Shown here: positions 5,659 to 12,677 of the stretch, piece after piece
How the letters are laid out: each line of letters begins with the position of its first letter
How positions within the stretch are numbered: the first letter of the stretch is position 1
Assembly (NCBI GenBank): GCA_017404065.1
Contig: JAFRDB010000005.1
Coordinates: forward strand, 1 to 32,317
Direction of reading: 5' to 3'
Length of the DNA stretch: 32,317 nt
Origin: Clostridia bacterium
Lineage (GTDB): Bacteria; Bacillota; Clostridia; UBA1381
Notes under the pieces: generated by a model
Seen by the model: only the letters and a program-made list of their open reading frames with translations
Databases searched by the model: none
Told to the model about the DNA's origin: nothing
Made by a program: the position numbers and the translations under genes

Positions 5659-6201
5659 TTATAGCGTAGAGCTCCACAACTCCTTTGCCCCTGTAGACAC
5701 TGCAGAAGCTCCGGCTGAAATTGCTGCCTGGGCTTCGGCGCTTGTTTCAATCAGTCCACCGGCTATGAGCGGAGTATTAAGCTTTGATTTCAGCCTCGCT
5801 ATGACCTTTGTTACTATGCCCGGCATTATCTCTATCATATCGGGTCTTGAAGCGGAAACTGCATCAAGCGTTGTATCGACAAAATGAGAATCGACCACAA
5901 AAAAGCGCTGAACGGTTTTTAAACCGTTTTCACGTGCGATCTTGATAGTATGTGTGCGAGTGCTGATTATTCCGTCAACACCCAACTCCTTTACATACAT
6001 AAGACCATGCTTATCGCTTGCAATACCTTTTGCGAGGTCTATGTGTATATAGAGCTTCTTGTTATACTTATGCGCTTGTTTGACCTCATAGCCGAGCGTG
6101 AAAATGTCAGGTGACAGATCAAAGAATATATCCGCGCGTGAATGCAAAGCAGTATCGAAATCATCTTCTGTCCGTATAGCCGCTATTATGTTATTCATCA
6201 T
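5659..6201 (-). CDS. glpP: GlpP-family glycerol-3-phosphate-responsive antiterminator
   Basis: A TIM-barrel RNA-binding regulator of 179-180 aa, the normal family length. With bound glycerol-3-phosphate it lets RNA polymerase pass the leader terminator of glp genes. Recognisable parts are the N-terminal IIAAIRTEDDFDTAL, then DIFFDLSPDIFTLG, KKLYIHIDLAKGIASD, GVDGIISTR, QRFFVVDS, IEIMPG and PLIAGGLI, with a terminal AISTG-like motif (AVSTGAKELW). It is the last gene of the operon. Two adjacent ATGs are possible: the first overlaps the upstream TGA (ATGA), the second is 7 nt after AGGAGG. The only attenuator-type terminator seen is at the head of this same operon (12499-12547), so autoregulation is likely. 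Usually glpP sits by glpF/glpK/glpD, and here it is with a glycerol-1-phosphate dehydrogenase instead. Confidence 0.9.
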   Translation of the reverse strand: MMNNIIAAIRTEDDFDTALHSRADIFFDLSPDIFTLGYEVKQAHKYNKKLYIHIDLAKGIASDKHGLMYVKELGVDGIISTRTHTIKIARENGLKTVQRFFVVDSHFVDTTLDAVSASRPDMIEIMPGIVTKVIARLKSKLNTPLIAGGLIETSAEAQAAISAGASAVSTGAKELWSSTL

Positions 6202-7469
6202 CGATCCTCCTGTTCATAGAATAAGCAATAGTACAACCAAAGAACCGAATACCTATCCTTGAGATCCTTTGCAAACCACAGTGCATTCTGTATCTTCTCT
6301 TTGCCGTAGGTCTTTTCAAAATCAGATATATCAAGACCAACACTTTCAAGATACCTGATAAGCATATCTGAGCTTGGAGCATCCTTTAATACATTGACGA
6401 TATCATCCCATTTTTCTTTATAAATACGGATATAGTCCTTGTTATACCATCCCTGTTTCTTTTGCAGCTCTATAACACCTTCTGCAGCGGCAGAATATAT
6501 CTTGCGTATCTCTGTAGACCATGTTTTTTCGTCAAACTGTGACCGCTGTTCGGGAGCATTGACCTTTACCAATTCTTCACGCAGTTGTTGAGTATAAACA
6601 GTCGAAAAAGCGACGTCTGTGCCATGCATAAAATACGGCTCTTTATTCATTATACCTGTTACCTCAAAGAAGTGTGAAAGATGATGCTCGCTGCCCGAAG
6701 CCGGGCGAGAGTTGCCCATATACGCCATTGCAACACCAACACCGATAAGCGCTTCGGTAAGTGTTTTTATAGCATCGGGATCGCGCTCCTGGAGTTTTTT
6801 GCCGAGATCCTTTGTCCTTTGCAGCATATCGTATGTAAGATCATAGACATAATCGCAAAGATATTCGTTATTAACAACATGGGAAAGCTTCCAGTCGTTA
6901 AGGCAGGAAAATTTGCCGAGGATATCACCATATCCGGAACGGATCATATCCATAGGAGCATTTTTCAGTATGCTGACATCAGCAATAATCGCTTCAGGTA
7001 CATGCGCACTGTACGTGACCTTCATATTTCCTGTTATCATTGCTGCTCCTGCAGATGCATAGCCGTCCATTGATGGCGCGGTTGCGATAATATGATACGG
7101 CAGCTTTGCATAGAAGCTGACATACTTGCAGAGATCCTGAATCACACCCGAGCCTATACCGATAATTAAGTCAGTATTATCGGTAAGAAGCTGCTGCATC
7201 TTATCTATCGCCGACTCATTCGGGACAAGCAGCCCTTCTGACTTGTAAATAAGCACATTTTCGCATTTATCCTTGATCTGATCCTTGACAGAGTCACCGC
7301 AAATCGGATAAGTGTTGTTATCAGCAACAAGCAATATGTGCTTATACGCACCGGCAAGCTCGCCGACTCTTGCTATTGCATTATCCTCGATTATAACATG
7401 CTTTATTTCACACCTATGTGTTCTGCCGCATTCACATTCTCTGCCGTTTAATAAGCCTTGTATATCCAT
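6198..7469 (-). CDS. sn-glycerol-1-phosphate dehydrogenase (AraM/EgsA family)
   Basis: A 423-aa NAD(P)-dependent, metal-dependent dehydrogenase that interconverts dihydroxyacetone phosphate and sn-glycerol-1-phosphate. The N-terminus has the family motif CECGRTHRC. The nucleotide-binding region is IIGIGSGVIQDLCKY (about 102-116). The conserved TAPSMDGYAS follows at about 130-139, and metal-site candidates are Asp182 (SGYGDILGK), His in SGSEHHLSHFFE (about 258-269) and His282 (MHGTD). Length matches AraM-type proteins with a C-terminal extension. The ribosome site AAGGAGG is 6 nt before the ATG. It lies between two HAD phosphatase genes and glpP. In Bacillus the enzyme supplies glycerol-1-phosphate for a prenylated lipid, but in this catabolic context oxidation of glycerol-1-phosphate is equally plausible. 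Confidence 0.88.
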   Translation of the reverse strand: MDIQGLLNGRECECGRTHRCEIKHVIIEDNAIARVGELAGAYKHILLVADNNTYPICGDSVKDQIKDKCENVLIYKSEGLLVPNESAIDKMQQLLTDNTDLIIGIGSGVIQDLCKYVSFYAKLPYHIIATAPSMDGYASAGAAMITGNMKVTYSAHVPEAIIADVSILKNAPMDMIRSGYGDILGKFSCLNDWKLSHVVNNEYLCDYVYDLTYDMLQRTKDLGKKLQERDPDAIKTLTEALIGVGVAMAYMGNSRPASGSEHHLSHFFEVTGIMNKEPYFMHGTDVAFSTVYTQQLREELVKVNAPEQRSQFDEKTWSTEIRKIYSAAAEGVIELQKKQGWYNKDYIRIYKEKWDDIVNVLKDAPSSDMLIRYLESVGLDISDFEKTYGKEKIQNALWFAKDLKDRYSVLWLYYCLFYEQEDR

Positions 7470-7479
7470 AAAGCCCTCC

Positions 7480-8193
7480 TTAAAGCAAATGCTTTATACA
7501 GTCATGAAACTGCCTGTAATCGTCAACCTTTATAAACCCGAAATCCGATTTATATACACTCTCATCATTTCCGCCGAGCCCGTAATCATCACCGACAAAT
7601 ACGGTCTCATTATGAGTTATACCAAGCCCCTTGCAGTATTTATCGAGCGCATAATACTTGTTATAAGGCTTCGGCGCCATATCAAATGAGGATGAACCGC
7701 CGACAAACACATTGTATTCAGGAAAAGTATTTACAACATCTTCATAAAACGCGCGTCGTTTAGTCCTGTCAGGATCGAACGCAAGCTTGTCTGCCTGTGT
7801 AGCTGTTGTGCCAAGCAAAGGGAAGGTAATACAGCCGGATGAATGATATTCAACATTATCTCCTGAATAGTCCGTATATCCATACCTTTGGCGCAGCATC
7901 GTTATTTTTTCTTCGCATCCAGCTCTGTTACATTCAGCTTTGATATCATATATCAAATTTAAGCTATCGGTGCTGCTGTTATATTTTGTATATTGCATAC
8001 CGTAGTTACCTACTATATCGATCGGGAAATGCTCCATTTGTTCAAATATCCTCACACACTGACCTGCACCGACCATAAGCAGCTTATGTTTTTCTTTGAG
8101 CCTGAACAAAAGCTCTCGGTGTTCTGGTGATAACTTCGTTTTGTGTTGTGTCAATGTTCCATCAAGATCGAATGCTATAAGTTTGATACTCAC
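7480..8193 (-). CDS. HAD-IIB family phosphatase, phosphomannomutase-like
   Basis: A 237-aa HAD hydrolase. Motif I is FDLDGTLT (nucleophile Asp9, acid Asp11), and the C-terminal acidic motif is VFVGDDYGLGGNDESVY. The segment GGSSSFDMAPKPYNKYYAL with a later GGND resembles eukaryotic-type phosphomannomutases (GG-SFD--PKGWDK, GGND), a branch of HAD-IIB uncommon in Clostridia. The substrate is unknown, and a sugar phosphate or glycerol phosphate is plausible from context. The start is a GTG 7 nt after GGAGG, and it overlaps the upstream TGA (GTGA), so it is translationally coupled to the NagD-like gene. Confidence 0.75.
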   Translation of the reverse strand: MSIKLIAFDLDGTLTQHKTKLSPEHRELLFRLKEKHKLLMVGAGQCVRIFEQMEHFPIDIVGNYGMQYTKYNSSTDSLNLIYDIKAECNRAGCEEKITMLRQRYGYTDYSGDNVEYHSSGCITFPLLGTTATQADKLAFDPDRTKRRAFYEDVVNTFPEYNVFVGGSSSFDMAPKPYNKYYALDKYCKGLGITHNETVFVGDDYGLGGNDESVYKSDFGFIKVDDYRQFHDCIKHLL

Positions 8194-8993
8194 TTTTGCA
8201 CCTCCGACAATTCATTATATAATTCTTGGATATTATGATAAATATACTCCGGCTTTGTCTCGCCGTTTATCACATCATCCATAGTACCCTCGCCACTGAG
8301 CACAAAAATCGTGCTTATACCAGCATTTACGCCGCAAGCAATGTCGGTGTAAAGCCTGTCACCGATTATGGCTGTCTCGTCCGCTGAATAGCCCGCCTTA
8401 CTCATTGCAAGCAAAGCAATATCCGGGCGCGGCTTACCGATAAAGTATGGTCTGCGCTTTGTCGCGTTGTACAGCATTTCACTTACAGAGCCGCAGTCTG
8501 GTACATAGCCATACGAGGTGGGGCATACCCAATCCGGATTGGTAGCGATATAGTCAATATCTCTTCCGAGCAGAATACATGCATCCTCAAGCTTCTGAAA
8601 AGTAAGCTCCGTGTCAAAGCCCATACATAAGCAGTCAATATCATCCTCAAGTCTGTCGGTTATATTCAGTCCGGCTATTTTTAATTGGTCTTTAAACGAC
8701 TGCGTTCCAAGCGCATATATCTTTTTATACGAATGCTTTTCAAAATACATTATCGTTGCGTTGGTTGATGTGAAAAAATTGTTTTCATCAGCATCTATGC
8801 CAAGTGAAGCAAGCTTTTCTATGTATTTGTCAACACTTTTTGAAGAGTTGTTTGTAAGGAATATATATCTGCCGCCGATTTTTTTTACATATTCAAGAAA
8901 ATCAAGTGTCCCGTCAAACAAATCGTTACCGAGATAAATAGTCCCGTCCATATCTAAGAGAAACAGCCGTTTGTTCTTTAGTTTATCGTCCAT
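8190..8993 (-). CDS. HAD-IIA family phosphatase (NagD-like)
   Basis: A 267-aa HAD phosphatase. All four motifs are visible: LLDMDGTIYLG (nucleophile Asp14), FLTNNSSKS, GKPRPDI with its lysine, and IIGDRLYTDI. This is the NagD/phosphoglycolate and glycerol-phosphate phosphatase type, which includes AraL of Bacillus and mammalian glycerol-3-phosphate phosphatase. In this operon dephosphorylation of glycerol-1- or glycerol-3-phosphate is a reasonable guess. A longer frame reaches 9107, but the ATG at 8993 follows AAGGAGG by 5 nt and a 16-bp overlap with the upstream DUF1667 gene fits the tight operon. Confidence 0.85.
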   Translation of the reverse strand: MDDKLKNKRLFLLDMDGTIYLGNDLFDGTLDFLEYVKKIGGRYIFLTNNSSKSVDKYIEKLASLGIDADENNFFTSTNATIMYFEKHSYKKIYALGTQSFKDQLKIAGLNITDRLEDDIDCLCMGFDTELTFQKLEDACILLGRDIDYIATNPDWVCPTSYGYVPDCGSVSEMLYNATKRRPYFIGKPRPDIALLAMSKAGYSADETAIIGDRLYTDIACGVNAGISTIFVLSGEGTMDDVINGETKPEYIYHNIQELYNELSEVQK

Positions 8994-9337
8994 GCTGCCT
9001 CCTTGTTCTGTGTAGCAACTATGTTTGCTCCGAATATATCCTTTATTATAACATCTCCGATATGAATAGGCAAGGGGGCAAAATAAGAATTTATTATTGT
9101 CATGCATTCAAATATTTTATCCTTTGATATTGTATGGTCAGTTTTGACCGAGACAACGCCGCCATCACATCGCATGGTGGTTGTAACAGTCCTTTGCGGA
9201 TCAGTGCATTCATTGATAGCATACTGTTTACCGCGCGGACAGGTGTTGCCGCTAACTGAAACGATCTTGTCGTTATCTAACTCGACCTTCAATCCGCATC
9301 CCATAGGGCACACTATACAGGTAAGCTCTCTGGTCAT
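8978..9337 (-). CDS. DUF1667 cysteine-rich protein, partner of anaerobic G3P dehydrogenase
   Basis: A 119-aa protein with five cysteines near the N-terminus (Cys7, Cys10, Cys14, Cys33, Cys44; motif CIVCPMGC then CPRGKQYA). The arrangement resembles the N-terminal iron-sulfur segments of molybdopterin enzymes. DUF1667 genes commonly follow glpA-like and FAD oxidoreductase genes in Clostridia and are thought to complete the membrane or electron-transfer part of an anaerobic glycerol-3-phosphate dehydrogenase, replacing GlpC. The start follows GAGGAGG, which lies in the last codons of the upstream gene. Iron-sulfur binding is an inference from the cysteines. Confidence 0.85.
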   Translation of the reverse strand: MTRELTCIVCPMGCGLKVELDNDKIVSVSGNTCPRGKQYAINECTDPQRTVTTTMRCDGGVVSVKTDHTISKDKIFECMTIINSYFAPLPIHIGDVIIKDIFGANIVATQNKEAAWTIN

Positions 9338-9340
9338 TTA

Positions 9341-10576
9341 CTACACCTCCTCAAGCTCTAAATTCAGTTCAGATACGCCATCAAGCAGCTCGGCTTTCAG
9401 TTGTATGCTTTCCATTTCTCCCGGCGCAACCTTGTTCTTTTTCTTTGAAAAAACAGTTTTATCTCCGTTTTTTATGTTGATCCGTACATTTCTGAATACA
9501 TCTGATACTCTGAAATATACGGTTATATCTTTTTTCTGTGTGATGCGCTGAGGGACAGTATAGCGTATTCTGCCGTCTGTTTTCAAATTTACCGATATAT
9601 TACTGCATTTTTCGCCGTTTATATATTCTGCCGCGCATTTTCCGGCTATCTCAGCTTCGTCTGAAACAAAATCAACAAGATCGTGCACATGCAGTACATT
9701 TCCGCATGCAAATATTCCGCTTACAGATGTTTGCCTGTCCTGATCCACTACCGCACCTCCCGTGACTGATGATAGCTCTATGTCTGCAGATTTTGACAGT
9801 TCATTTTCCGGTATAAGTCCAACGGATAATAACAGAGTGTCACAGGGAATATATTCTGCTGTACTCATTATCGGCTTACGCCTGTCATCCACCTTTGCAA
9901 TCGTGACACCTGAAAGCCTTTCTTTACCATGTATCTCTATAACGGTATGGCTGAGCTTAAGCGGAATATTAAAATCGTTAAGGCATTGCTCTATATTCCG
10001 CGCAAGTCCGCCTGAATATGGCATAAGCTCGCATACAGCTTGAACCTTAGCGCCTTCCAGCGTCATACGACGCGCCATTATAAGTCCGATATCTCCCGAA
10101 CCTAAAATGACGACATTCTTGCCGGGCATATATCCTTCGATATTTACAAGCTTCTGCGCTGTTCCTGCGCTATAGATACCCGCGGGACGGGTACCTGCGA
10201 TATTCAGTGCGCCCTTTGGACGTTCACGACATCCCATAGCAAGGATGATCGCTTTAGCTTTTATTTCAAACATACCATCCTCTGCGTTTGTCGCGGTTAT
10301 AACCTTGTTATATGTAATATCTAAAACCATTGTATTCAGCTTATACGGTATGCCAAGCTCATGTACACGCTTTTCATACTTCCATGCATATTCCGGACCG
10401 GTGAGCTCTTGACCGAATTTATGCAGACCAAATCCGTTGTGTATGCATTGCTGAAGTATTCCGCCCAATGCCGCGTCACGCTCAAGTATAAGTATATCTC
10501 TGATACCGCTCTCATAAGCAGCCAACGCCGCGCTCATTCCGGCAGGACCGCCGCCGATTATTACCAAGTCTGTCAT
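9341..10576 (-). CDS. FAD-dependent NAD(P)-linked oxidoreductase (GlpB-role subunit)
   Basis: A 411-aa flavoprotein of the pyridine-nucleotide disulfide oxidoreductase fold. The FAD site is VIIGGGPAGMSAALAA at the N-terminus, and the second dinucleotide site is NVVILGSGDIGLIMARRM near residue 150. The segment GGILQQCIHNGFGLHKFG is typical of the oxidoreductase paired with GlpA-like proteins in Clostridia. Near the C-terminus GIFACGNVLHVHDLVD is the conserved FAD-contact motif, followed by a beta-rich tail. It probably passes electrons from the GlpA-like subunit to NAD(P) or a carrier. The stop of the upstream gene overlaps its ATG (TAATG), and AAAGGAG lies 8 nt before. A longer frame to 10603 lacks a ribosome site. 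Confidence 0.88.
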   Translation of the reverse strand: MTDLVIIGGGPAGMSAALAAYESGIRDILILERDAALGGILQQCIHNGFGLHKFGQELTGPEYAWKYEKRVHELGIPYKLNTMVLDITYNKVITATNAEDGMFEIKAKAIILAMGCRERPKGALNIAGTRPAGIYSAGTAQKLVNIEGYMPGKNVVILGSGDIGLIMARRMTLEGAKVQAVCELMPYSGGLARNIEQCLNDFNIPLKLSHTVIEIHGKERLSGVTIAKVDDRRKPIMSTAEYIPCDTLLLSVGLIPENELSKSADIELSSVTGGAVVDQDRQTSVSGIFACGNVLHVHDLVDFVSDEAEIAGKCAAEYINGEKCSNISVNLKTDGRIRYTVPQRITQKKDITVYFRVSDVFRNVRINIKNGDKTVFSKKKNKVAPGEMESIQLKAELLDGVSELNLELEEV

Positions 10577-12003
10577 TATAGAGTCTCCTTTGTTCTGCCG
10601 CATATAACATCCGAGCCTCCGCCCGATTTTGAGATGCTCTCATAAGGTATATCAAGCTCGCGTGATAATATCCGCATAATAGCCGGCATACAAAAGCCGC
10701 CCTGACATCTTCCCATCTGTGCGCGAGTACGGCGCTTTATCCCGTCAAGATCACGCGCTCCGGGATTTGTATGTATCGCTTCTATTATTTCACCTTCGGT
10801 AACTGTCTCGCAACGGCATATAACTCTGCCGTAGGCATGGTTTTGTGCTATCGTTGCATTCTTGGCTGCCACAGACGCTTCCCTGAACCAGTGCGCGGTG
10901 CGCCTGTACGGATTGTAGTCATTCTTTTTGCAAAGTACAAGTCCATGAACTCCAAGCATGTCTATGATCTCTTCCGCAATAGCGGGGGAGGCGGAGAGAC
11001 CGGGTGATTCGATCCCTCCGGCACTTATGAACCCTCGCTTAATGGAGGAGATTATAAAATCGCCTGTGCTACCAACAGAGCGCAGGCCGCAAAAAGAAGT
11101 AATTGTCTTGTTAAACGGTATATTCTTAACAGTGTCCGCATCAAAAAGCTTTCTAAACCCTTCAATAGTTGTAGAGGTCTCATCTTTATCTGATATATCC
11201 TCTGATGTAGGACCAACGAGCAGATTGCCGTCAACAGTGGGGGATACGAGTATACCCTTACCCATAGCAGTCGGTGTTCTGAAAACAGTATGTGAAACCA
11301 GCCCTCCGCATTCTTTGTCAAGCAGGATATATTCGCCTTTCCGTGGATGAACGGTAAAAGAGTTATCGCCGATGATTTTTGCTACAGCATCTGAATACTG
11401 ACCTGCTGCATTTACAACATAATGTGACATTACAGTGTCTTTATCCGAGGCGATTTCCCAGTATCCGTCATGCTCCTGTATCTTTTTGACCTCAAAATTT
11501 AATTTCAACTCTGCTCCGTTGTCCATGGCATTGCCTATGGCAGCAATAGTCAGCTCATACGGGCATATTATCGCTCCGGTCGGTGCGTGCAGCGCGCATA
11601 TAGCCTTATCTGAAATATTCGGCTCAAGCTCATGCAGCTCGTCCTGATCAATTATCCTGAGCCGTCTGACTCCGTTTTTACATCCGCGATCGTACAGCTC
11701 TTTTATAGTCTTAACATCCTCATCGTTAAAACCTACAACGAGTGAGCCGTTGTTTTTATATTTAACCCCAAGCTCCTCTGCGATCTGCGGCATAAGCTCT
11801 GCACCGCGCACATTGAGTTTTGCTTTAAGAGAATTCTCCTTTGCATCAAAGCCGGCGTGTACGATCCCGGAATTAGCCTTTGATGCGCCCATCGCCACAT
11901 CGTTTTCCTTCTCAAGAATGCAGATCTTCAGGTCATACGCGGAAAGCGTTCTTGCAAGCATACCGCCTACAACTCCTGCACCTATAATAACAACATCATA
12001 CAT
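10576..12003 (-). CDS. glpA: GlpA-like anaerobic glycerol-3-phosphate dehydrogenase subunit
   Basis: A 475-aa flavoprotein that oxidises sn-glycerol-3-phosphate to dihydroxyacetone phosphate. The FAD-binding VVIIGAGVVGGMLARTL opens the protein, and a DAO fold follows with SGIVHAGFD and the late FAD contact FISAGGIESPGLSASPAIA. The C-terminus is a BFD-like [2Fe-2S] domain with Cys396 and Cys398 (VICRCETV) and Cys433 and Cys438 (CQGGFC). Three tandem ATGs could start it. The last, 8 nt after GGGAG, is chosen. All overlap the end of the MgtC-like gene, so the two are coupled. Some such proteins act as broader hydroxyglutarate-type oxidases, but the glp context with GlpP and DUF1667 supports glycerol-3-phosphate. 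Confidence 0.88.
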   Translation of the reverse strand: MYDVVIIGAGVVGGMLARTLSAYDLKICILEKENDVAMGASKANSGIVHAGFDAKENSLKAKLNVRGAELMPQIAEELGVKYKNNGSLVVGFNDEDVKTIKELYDRGCKNGVRRLRIIDQDELHELEPNISDKAICALHAPTGAIICPYELTIAAIGNAMDNGAELKLNFEVKKIQEHDGYWEIASDKDTVMSHYVVNAAGQYSDAVAKIIGDNSFTVHPRKGEYILLDKECGGLVSHTVFRTPTAMGKGILVSPTVDGNLLVGPTSEDISDKDETSTTIEGFRKLFDADTVKNIPFNKTITSFCGLRSVGSTGDFIISSIKRGFISAGGIESPGLSASPAIAEEIIDMLGVHGLVLCKKNDYNPYRRTAHWFREASVAAKNATIAQNHAYGRVICRCETVTEGEIIEAIHTNPGARDLDGIKRRTRAQMGRCQGGFCMPAIMRILSRELDIPYESISKSGGGSDVICGRTKETL

Positions 12004-12481
12004 CATCATCGCTCCCGTCCAAGTCATTTTTTGTTTTATCTTGTTTTGGCATTCTATGTAGAATTAATTGTGCAAAATATATGATAACCGTTGCGGCGAT
12101 TCCTACAACATACATCCCCGCACCGATCGCCATACCGATGCCGGAGGTTGCCCATATACCGGCTGCGGTAGTCAATCCCTGCGGCGTTTTGCGTCGTATG
12201 AATATCATTCCCGCACCGAGGAAGCCCACACCGGACACTATCCCTGCCGCTATTCTTGACGGATCAAGCCTATAATCGACAGCAACACTTTCCATATCGC
12301 TGAAGCCGTATTTTGAAATAATCATCATCAAAGCGGATGCCACCGCAACTACAAGATGAGTTCTTATACCTGCACTTTTGCCCCTATGCTTGCGTTCATA
12401 ACCGAGAAAGCCTCCGCAGATCGCCGCCAAAACCATGCGCAGGATGAATATTAAATCGCCGTCAACAAAGAAATTATACAT
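11996..12481 (-). CDS. MgtC/SapB-family membrane protein
   Basis: A 161-aa inner-membrane protein. Hydrophobic segments lie at about 8-28, 45-62, 80-97 and 103-140. The family signature is clear: GGFLGYERKHRGKSAGIRTHLVVAVASALMM and later GVGFLGAGMIF and GLTTAAGIWATSGIGMA. MgtC proteins in pathogens affect the F-type ATPase and magnesium stress, while short SapB/YhiD relatives such as this have no firm role. It is the first gene of the operon, directly after the leader terminator, and its last codons overlap the GlpA-like start. Why a membrane protein of this type leads a glycerol-phosphate operon is unclear. The ribosome site is AGAGGTG. Confidence 0.9.
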   Translation of the reverse strand: MYNFFVDGDLIFILRMVLAAICGGFLGYERKHRGKSAGIRTHLVVAVASALMMIISKYGFSDMESVAVDYRLDPSRIAAGIVSGVGFLGAGMIFIRRKTPQGLTTAAGIWATSGIGMAIGAGMYVVGIAATVIIYFAQLILHRMPKQDKTKNDLDGSDDDV

Positions 12482-12498
12482 AATGCACCTCTTTCTAT

Positions 12499-12547
12499 TA
12501 AAAATAAAAGACGCACCAAAACAAACATAAGTTTATTTTGATACGTC
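12499..12547 (-). terminator. leader attenuator of the glycerol-phosphate operon
   Basis: Between promoter and first gene, the minus strand forms a 17-bp stem (12547-12531 with 12526-12510, three G-U pairs) with a 4-nt loop, followed by TTTTATTTTT. This is a complete intrinsic terminator inside a 5' leader. GlpP antiterminators act at exactly such leader terminators, and glpP is in this operon. Confidence 0.85.
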
Positions 12548-12564
12548 TCCGGATCTCTGTATCA
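12539..12564 (-). promoter_or_regulatory. possible antiterminator stem overlapping the attenuator
   Basis: On the minus strand TGATAC (12564-12559) can pair with GTATCA (12544-12539), and the second arm is part of the 5' side of the terminator stem. The two structures cannot form together. The 14-nt purine-rich loop between the arms (core ATCCGGAGA) is a candidate GlpP-contact region. The stem is only 6 bp, so it would need protein support. Confidence 0.5.
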
Positions 12565-12569
12565 TAGTT

Positions 12570-12598
12570 ATTTTACCACAATCGCTACCTGCTGTCAA
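12570..12598 (-). promoter_or_regulatory. promoter of the glycerol-phosphate operon
   Basis: TTGACA (12598-12593), a 17-nt spacer and TAAAAT (12575-12570) on the minus strand, just upstream of the attenuator. The transcript would start at about 12563, giving an 80-nt leader. No clear terminator separates it from the end of the upstream regulator gene, so some read-through from there is possible. Confidence 0.85.
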
Positions 12599-12677
12599 CC
12601 ATTTTTTGAACTCAATGTCTGTGCTTGTTATATTCCGACAAATATATGGTAACGATACAGCAATGATTATCTTGAAG

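Noticed and set aside
8190..9107. Longer start for the NagD-like protein
   Set aside because: The extra 38 residues lie within the DUF1667 gene and lack a ribosome site; the ATG at 8993 has AAGGAGG.
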